Positions 52,601 to 61,600 of a DNA stretch of 64,000 bases are shown here, piece after piece. The first letter of the stretch is position 1. Every line of letters starts with the position of its first letter. The notes beneath the pieces are model-generated. The model had not been told where the DNA came from, made no database searches, and saw only the letters and a list, made by a program, of their open reading frames with translations. Both the position numbers and the translations under genes were made by a program. Where the stretch lies: assembly GCA_933228675.1 (NCBI GenBank), contig OW121742.1, positions 38,539,255-38,603,254 on the forward strand, written 5' to 3'. The stretch is from Stomorhina lunata (lineage: Eukaryota > Arthropoda > Insecta > Diptera > Rhiniidae).

Positions 52601-55600
52601 ACAATTTACGCTCTCGGACAAAAGATTTTTCGATTGGGCAATTAGTAATAAGACGCAATTTTATACAAAGCTCCAAAATTGACCATTTTAATTCTAAATT
52701 AGCTCCTGTTGGTATTCAAGCTAAAGTTTTGCGAAAAATAGGACAAATAAATTATGAGTTACAAGACGTGGACAGCGGCAATATTGGAGTGTATCATGGC
52801 AAAGACATTTGGACTTGACTTTATTTGTTTTTGAATTCCTTTAATTGACCTTTTACAGATCCAGTCCTTTGTAATGTTTGCACATTCCAGATAGCTGTAT
52901 CTGTTTTGTGAGGTTCATTTAAATAATAAATTGTTAATTGGGTTTTATTTAAATTTAAAATATTTCAAATCAATATAGGTTTTGAAAAAAAAATTTCAAA
53001 ATTTTTTATTTCCTTCAAAAATTTTCATTTCCGTAAAATTTTTTAAAACTAAAAGTTTAAAAGGCTAATAAAATTTATTATAATTGTTATAAAGAATTTC
53101 TAATATTAATGATAATTTTCTTAATATTAGTGGAAATCTATAAATAAGAAAAGGTAAAAATATAAGTATTTTGTAAAAATTTTATTATTAATTTCATCGT
53201 GTAATTTAGGAATCTCTATTTTGCATGGGATCAAGTGAATCTTTAGTTCACTTAAAATTTGCAAATTATCATTCCGGATATAACAAATATCAAAAGACCT
53301 CACAAGAATTCTAAAAGAAATTCAATCAGAACTTCGCTGATAGCAACATATATAGGACTTTATTTTATAAACCTGAAATATCTCCTAAATTAAACTAACG
53401 TTAAAGGACAAATTGTTTGAAGAATCTTAAAACTATTACTTATAAAAAAAGCGAAAAACAAATCTTAAAACGGATCTTCTTAATAGCTGTAATTTATCAT
53501 CAAACACTCATCTTAAAACCAATTCGCAATTCAATATCTAACACTAATTTAAATAATACATAACTAATTTGAGCTTAAATTAATCTTTAAATTTCAATTT
53601 TAACTATTTTTTTATTTAAAACTATTCTTAACTTAATTTTATCTTAAATCTATTTTTTTTTTAATTTAACTAAAATCCTAATTTAATTTCATTTTTTTTT
53701 TTTTTAAATTCAATTTCTTAAATCTAATTTATCTTAAATCTATTTTTTTTTTTTAACTTAAATTAACTTGAATTTTATCTAATATTATGTAAATACACTT
53801 AACACTAATTTTCTTACACTAACTATACTTTCATACATACACTGACATATTTACCACATATACTTTACACTCAAATATAAACAGGATATTATAATTATAT
53901 ATCAATTGATCTTTTAAATAACAATTTAAGAATTTTAAAATCATCAATATTCGTCCTTGAACATCAGGCCTGCTGTCTTCGATGGATAATTCGGGTAAGT
54001 CCGATAAATAAAATATAATTATAAAATATCCGCATATTTATTTACATATATAAAATGTCACTAAACAAAATAATTTTATTAGAATTTTGTTAATTATTAA
54101 TTTTTTTTTATATAATTTAATTTTTTTTTTTTAAAATTGCAAAGTATGCACTTAATTTTTAATATTAATAAAATAGTTTAATTATTTAAATTTAATAATG
54201 ATTAATTAAATTTTTTTTTATTCTACGAAAGGTTAATTCGTGTATAGTTAGGGAATCATTTTAGGGCTATTTTCTTATAAAATTACAATAAAATAGTATG
54301 GTTGGGAGGGTAGAAGATATGAAAGAAATAACATTATCTTTCCTTGACATTAGTTCGAACAATTTTTTTTCATTTTTTTTTATTTTTTTTTAGTTAATAC
54401 TTAAGTTTAAGCTACCTTTTTAAATTTTGTTCGATTCTTAGTCTACTTTCAAAAGAGACAAGAACACCACCCCAAGCCCTGAGCACGGTCGGAAAAATAG
54501 GTAGCGCAGGTCTCTTAAGAAGTAGAGCAGGAAGCTTGAATCGTCACAGTTCTTTCATTTGTTCCTCCACATTTCCTCTTGGTGTCCACGAATTGCATTC
54601 GAATTGATTCAGAGATCGCGAATCCCAATTACAACGAAAACAAAAGAATTTGGGAAAGCCGCCTTTATCAATGATCCCTTGCATAATGTTGATGACCTTC
54701 AAATCACAGCAAATCTTCCATTTATTTTCGTAGTATTTGATTTTTTCCATAATATTTTTCAATGTTTCGTAGTTTTCTTCCATGTTGACACCGATTGCTA
54801 GCGGAATGCAAGGTTTTCGGTTCGACATATGCAATAACACTGCCTTCAAGCTTGAAACAGAACTATCAATAAATAATCTCCACTCACTAGCGATGTAGTT
54901 TATTCCCATTTTTACCACCAAAGCTTTTATATCGTTGCAGTAAGCGAACGAATTGTCATTATGTAGAGTGTAGAAGTTCTGAAATTCAGCTTGCCGTTTC
55001 CGGTATGCCGAAGAGTTAACGTTAGCAAGTGTTAATTTTCTTTGCTTTAAAAACGCTGTCAAAAATATGGCAAGCCGCTGCGATAATCCCAATATGGCCA
55101 CAATGAAATCCATTTCCATTTGTGTTATTAGTTGTGGTCCATCTCTTCCTTGTTGAGGCTCATAATCGGCGTCAAACGGATCTTCATAAGTAACACCACC
55201 TTCAGTATTCATTCCTGTAAATTCTGTCCTGAGATCTGTACTTGGTGGCCTTGGCGGTACAAAATTTTCAGGTGCAAGCACTGGTAGTGTAGCTGTTGCA
55301 GTTGCTTTATAAATTTTATTCTTCTCACCATGTCGATTCATTCCACGTGTGTAATTTACGCATGCATAGCAAATGTTTACATCATGAGCACCTGGGCGAT
55401 AAATCCAGTTTACCGGTTTACAATACTTCATACTAAATTTTGCTCCACTCAACCATGCCATGAGATTGTTATAGCATTGGCGACACACTATATTAGGTGT
55501 GTAATTTTCACTGGTCAAGTCTACTTCGTCGAAAAACAACGTATATGCTCTTCTGAATTCGCTAGTTAGAAGATTCTTTTCTTTTCCATATTTGTTTTTT

Positions 55601-58600
55601 CTAATTTGATGACCGCAAACGTAGCAAAATAAATTAATTTTTTCACACTGCATATTGAAATCGTATAACTTTCACCGCTGAGCTCTCGTTTACGTCGTGT
55701 TTTGTAATGCCTCGGTGCGAACATCATATCACTTATATATTGCGTCCAGGGTTTCATGATTGTTTCTTGAATGAACGGTTTGCTACCTATGGACCTGGTT
55801 AGGTAAAAAATCGATTTTTGGTTTTTTATGGCAAGAGCTGATTTTTTTACTTTTTTAATTTTTCCTAAGCGCTACCTAGCCTAAAAAGTAGTTCACTTTT
55901 GCGGTTATCAAGGCGCTACCTAAACGATATTGAGGATCATTCATATAATGTTCGTATGAATGATTCAAAAAAGTTGTCCAATAAAAATGTATCTTTTCTA
56001 GGTGACTGTTTCTTGAATTTTTAACCTGTCCATAACCAGGTAAAAAATCAATTTTTAAAAATTTTGTGATCTTGAAGATTAATTTTTTATATGTTGAGAA
56101 TTTTTCTTTTTTATGACAAGAGCTAATTTTTGAATTTTTCACTTTTGTCGTTACTTAAGCGCTACCTAAATGCTGTTAAATGGTGGTGAATTGGGCCAAA
56201 ACTGGAAGATATGGGCTTTCTTGTCTTTCATCACGTAGCGGTATTTGTACTATATATGGTTATATTTTTTCTTGTTGAAGTAAAAAAAACATTAAAAATA
56301 ACATTTTTTCGGGAAATTTTTAATTTTTATGGTTACCTTAGCGCTACCTTTACTGTGTTAAGGATCATTCCTAGGATATTTGTATGTTCTACAAAGTTTT
56401 TAAGTGAGGTCTTAGCTTTATTTTTGTTGTATATTGTTTTCTTAAATTTTGAACGGTTTGCTACGTAGGAACCTGAACATGTGAAAAAAGCCTAAAAAAA
56501 ATCGATTTTTTTTAGTTTTTTTGCGATTTTGATATTCAAGATGGCGTTTTTTTGATTTTTTGTGTTCACTATTTTTATTCCTCATGACAATAGCTACAAC
56601 TTTGTTTCAAAAAGTAAATCAAAATTCCTAACGGTTTGGAAGATATGAGCCTGAGAAGATGACCACTTTATTGCAAAAATAACAAAGAGGCCCAAATTTT
56701 TAAGGCCCCGCCCACAAAAAAGGGGAGGACATTTGACAAAACTGAAAGACACGTGTCTTCTTTTTTTTGATCCTCTATCTCGTGGTGGTGTCTGTATGTG
56801 GTTATTTTTTTTCATGTTGCACCGTGTTATTTCATACTTAATAAATAAAAACTAGAGTTCAAGTTTTATAAATTGTCTTGTTCTTATTTAAGTTCATTAA
56901 TTGTTTAAAACTTTTGTTGGTCTTAAGTTGCTCTGATGTAGGTAATATTTATTATTATTTCATGAAACTTTTAATTTCTTTTGACTTTAGGTGTTAAATT
57001 TAAAATGTCTTTCTTTTTCTCTATGATTTTTGCTTTAGATTTAAACCAAATTTCACCTTTTTTATACGGTAATTAAACGAGAAATTATAACTTAAACTTT
57101 TCCATTGTTGTAAATATTCATTGCCATTTTTATTTTAAAGCGTTAAAAATTGGTCTAAGTACTTTTCATCAGCTTAAGGTTTGGTACTTTTACTCAAAGC
57201 TTAAATAGTTATCAGACTAAAAATAACTTTTTCTGGAAACTAGCTTTAAGCGGCGAGAGATTTTTGATCTGATTTTCAAACTAAAGTTGATTAAAAGTAT
57301 TTTGCTCTTTTGAACTTCCTCATATAAAAGTTGACTAATTGCTATTTTTATTATTATTTCCATTTTTTTTTAATTATCATTTACTTTTTTAGAAATATTT
57401 AACTGGGTTAATGTTTAAGAGTTTTTATTTTTGTTATAATATGTTTGTGTTATAGTTAAAGTAAAGCAAAAAACATAAGAATATTTAATTTTATTCAAAA
57501 TACTTCAATTTTTTTTTTCATAACCTAACTAATTGAGTTTAGATTGGATTGGTTGCTTTTTAGCTAATTTATAGAAAATAGAAAGGTTTACTTTCTCAAT
57601 ATGTTTATTAATATCATTGATAATAAGTTCTTGGAAGTTTAAAAAAAGGGAATTTTTCTAAATTATTTTTATAGAAAATTTTTCACAAAATTCTTATTTT
57701 TATAGGAAAATTTTCAAAAATTTCTTATTTTTATAGGAAAATTTTCAAAAATTTCTTATTTTTATATGAAAATTTACAAAAATTTCTTATTTTTATAAGA
57801 AAATTTTCAAAAATGTCTTATTTTTATAAGAAAATTTTCAAAAAATTCTTATTTTTATAAGAAAATTTTCAAAAATTTCTTATTTTTAGAAGAAAATTTT
57901 CAAAAATTTCTTATTTTTATAAGAAAATTTGCAAAAATTTCTTATTTTTATATGAAAATTTTCAAAAATTTCTTATTTTTATAAGAAAATTTCATATTTT
58001 TATAAGAAAATTTTCAAAAATTTCTTAATTTTATAAAAAAAATTTCAAAAATTTGTTATTTTTATAGCAAATTTTTCAAAAATTTCTTATTTTTATAGGA
58101 ATTTTTTCATATTTTTATAGGAAATTTTTCAAAAATTTCTTATTTTTATAGGAAATTTTTCAAAAATTTCTTATTTTATTTGAAATTTTTTAAAAATTTC
58201 TTATTTTTATGGGAAATTTTTCAAAAATTTCTTATTTTTATGGAAAATTTTTCAAAATTTTCTTATTTTTATAGGAAATTTTTCAAAAACTAGGAAAATA
58301 GAAAATTTTTCAAAAATTTCTTATTTTTATAGGAAATTTTTCAAAAATTTCTTATTTTTATGGGAAATTTTTCAAAAATTTCTTATTTTTATGGAAAATT
58401 TTTCAAAAATTTCCTATTTTTATAGGAAATTTTTCAAAAATTTCTTATTTTTATAGGAAATTTTTCAAAAATTTCTTATTATTATAGGAAATTTTTCAAA
58501 AATTTCTTATTATTATAGGAAAATTTTCAAAAATTTCTTATTTTTATAGGAAATTTTTCAAAAATTTCATATTTTTATAGGAAATTTTTCAAAAATTTTT

Positions 58601-61600
58601 TATTTTTTTTTTAGGAAATTTTTCAAAATTTTCTCTTTTTATTGGAAAATTTTCAAAAATATCCTATTTTTATAGGAAATTTTCTAAAAATGTCTTATTA
58701 TAATTGTAAATTCTTGTTTTTATAGAAAATTTTTCAAAAATTTCTTATTTTTATAGGAAATTTTTCAAAAATTTCTTATTTTATGGGAAATTTTTCAAAA
58801 ATTTCTTATTTTTATGGGAAATTTTTCAAAAATTTCTTATTTTATGGGAAATTTTTCAAAAATTTCTTATTTTTATGGGAAATTTTTCAAAAATTTCTTA
58901 TTTTTATGGGAAATTTTTCAAAATTTTCTTATTTTTATAGGAAATTTTTCAAAAATTTCCTATTTTTATAGGAAATTTTTCAAAAATGTCTTATTTTTGT
59001 AGGAAATTTTTTAAAAATTTCTTATTTTTGTAGGAAATTTTTTAAAAATTTCTTATTTTTCTATGAAAGTTTCTTATCTTATGGAAAATTTCTTATTTTA
59101 TGGGAAATTTTTCAAAAATTTCTTATTTTTATGGGAAATTTTTCAAAAATTTCTTTTTTATGGGAAATTTTTCAAAAATTTCTTATTTTTATGGGAAATT
59201 TTTCAAAAATTTCTTATTTTTATGGAAAATTTTTCAAAATTTTCTTATTTTTATAGGAAATTTTTCAAAAATTTCCTATTTTTATAGGAAATTTTTCAAA
59301 AATGTCTTATTTTTGTAGGAAATTTTTTAAAAATTTCTTATTTTTGTAGGAAATTTTTTAAAAATTTCTTATTTTTCTATGAAAGTTTTCAAAAATTTCT
59401 TATTTTTATAGGAAATTTTTCAAAAATTTCTTATTTTTATAGGAAATTTTTCAAAAATTTCTTATTTTAGGAAATTTTTCAAAAATTTCTTATTTTAGGA
59501 AATTTTTCAAAAATTTCTTATTTTTATAGGAAATTTTTCAAAAATTTCTTGTTTTTATAGGAAATTTTTTCAGAAATTTCTTATTTTTATAGAAAATTTT
59601 TCAAAAATTTCTTATTTTTATAGGACATTTTTCAAAATTTTCTTATTTTTATAGGAAATTTTTCAAAAATTTCTTATAAAAATAGGAAATTTTTCAAAAA
59701 TTTCTTATTTTTATAGGAAATTTTTCAAAAATTTCTTATTTTTATGGGAAATTTTTCAAAAATTTCTTATTTTTATAGGAAATTTTTCAAAAATTTCTTA
59801 TTTTTATAGGAAATTTTTCAAAAATTTCTTATTTTTATAGGAAATTTTTCAAAAATTTCTTATTTTTATAGGAAATTTTTCAAAAATTTCTTATTTTTAT
59901 ATGAAATTTTTCAAAAATTTCTTATTTTTATAGTAAATTTTTCATAAATTTCTTATTTTTATAGGAAATTTTTTATTTTTATAGGAAATTTTTCAAAAAT
60001 TTCTTATTTTTATAGGAAACTTTTCAAAAATTTCTTATTTTTATAGGAAACTTTTTCAGAAATTTCTTATTTTTATAGAAAATTTTTCAACAATTTCTTA
60101 TTTTTATAGGAAATTTTTCAAAAAATTCCTATTTTTATAGGAAATTTTTTAAAAATTTCTTATCCTTATAGGAAATTTTTCAAAAATTTCTTATTTTTAT
60201 AGGAATTTTTTTCAGAAATTTCTTGTTTTTATAGAAAATTTTTCAAAAATTTCTTATTTTTATAGGAAATTTTTCAATAATTTCTTATTTTTTTAAAAAT
60301 GGTCAGTGTTTTTATAGGGTATCAAAAAAATAATGCATGACTGATGCCTATAATGATTTTGTGTAATTAATTTACATATACAACATATGACATTTGACAG
60401 ATGTTTTTTGGTACTTATGAATGAAATCTATTGAAACTTTTTGATAAAAATAGTTTATTATATTTAATAGTTAAGGTCAAGTGTTTTAAATATTCATGAT
60501 ATCAATTATGTTAGTCACATTTATTCAATATGTATGTATGTAAAGGTTATCACTAAGATAGGCATAAATAAGTTACTATTTTATATTTAAATATGTATAT
60601 ACGAGTAAAGAAAAACAACTAATTTAAATTAAAATATTATTGTTTAACTCAGACTTGTTATCTTAATTGTATGTAATTTAGTACAAAGAATAATCATAAC
60701 TACTTTTTTCTATGACGTCCATTAATATTTTTCTTGAGTTTGACAAGCATAAAAAGCAGACAGACAAAATTTAACATAAATAGTTGAGGGATTCACAAGT
60801 TGTGCTAATATTGTCATAAAGTCATAGTGTTCTGAAATTCATATGTATATGTACATAAAAATTTTATAAAAAACTTAATGAAGATTAAAAAGTGATAAAA
60901 AAATTTTCTAAATTACAAAAATATAGTGCAATACACTAAGTATTACCTTTTGCGAAAATCAAAATTTCTATATGTAAAATTTCGAATAAAATTTAAATAT
61001 TACCCAAAGTAGCGTAATACTTTGCTATTATTAAACATCAAAGAAAAAAAATTAAAACATAATAATTATAGTTCGTTAAACTTGAAATTATTAACAATAA
61101 TACGAGATTGTATCTTGTATCTCCATCTAACACAAAAACAAAAATCTCTTTGCAAAAACACAAAACCGCGCACTCCAACCACAAAACACTTCCCTTTCAT
61201 TGAGGAAAACGTAAAATGAGAAAAACTAAATCATCATCAGACAGAAGTTACAGAGATGGATGGAAGTGCCAAAAAGTGTTAATTGATTATTTAAACAAAA
61301 TAATTAGCAAGATTTTGAAATAAATAACAAAATAACGAAAACATTATATTATAATAAAATTCTGAACAATACTAAACCAATAAACTCACACAAAATCAAT
61401 TAAAATTTAGAAATTTGTATGTATATTCCTAAGTTTTCTAAAGAAAAGTTAACGATAGTTTAAGTTTTCTATAGAAAAGTTAAAGATCGTTTAAGTTTTC
61501 TATAGAAAAGTTAACGATCGTTAAAGTTTTCTATAGAAAAGTTAACTATCGTTCAAGTTTTCTACAGAAAAGTTAATGATCGTTTAAGTTTTTTACAGAA

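Larger units (their letters stand above)
46000..54548 (+). mobile_element. Ty3-type LTR retrotransposon, apparently complete and young (8.5 kb)
   Basis: LTRs at 46000-47640 and 52907-54548 begin TGTGAGG and end GTCACA, with target duplication GTTC at 45996-45999 and 54549-54552. The order is LTR, primer-binding site, gag, pol (protease, reverse transcriptase, RNase H, integrase), LTR; this order places it in Ty3/gypsy (Metaviridae). No env frame exists: only 88 bp separate pol from the 3' LTR. Long LTRs and a lysine-tRNA-like binding site recall the Osvaldo/Ulysses type, but the lineage needs a tree. It sits within the DNA transposon's gene, antisense to it. Confidence 0.95.
43962..56826. mobile_element. 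large DNA transposon with long TIRs, TTA duplication, CMC-like ends
   Basis: The outermost bases are CACTGTG (left) and, inverted, CACGGTGCAACATG (right), with TTA on both sides (43959-43961, 56827-56829). Inverted repeats of about 0.65 kb follow, sharing AACCACATACGGACACCACC and the GGGGAGGACATTTGACAAAA block. CAC-type ends with a 3-bp duplication resemble the CMC (CACTA/Mirage/Chapaev) group; this is a resemblance, not proof. It carries one transposase-like gene on the minus strand. Without the nested retrotransposon (and one TSD copy) it would be about 4.3 kb. Confidence 0.78.

Noticed and set aside
52819..52906. Possible env gene for the Ty3 element
   Set aside because: Only 88 bp separate pol from the 3' LTR and there is no additional frame in the LTR.
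55566..55757. 63-codon minus-strand frame upstream of the transposase ATG, including a basic stretch
   Set aside because: It overlaps the exon in another frame and any intron joining them would be only about 30 bp; kept only as a possible alternative 5' end.
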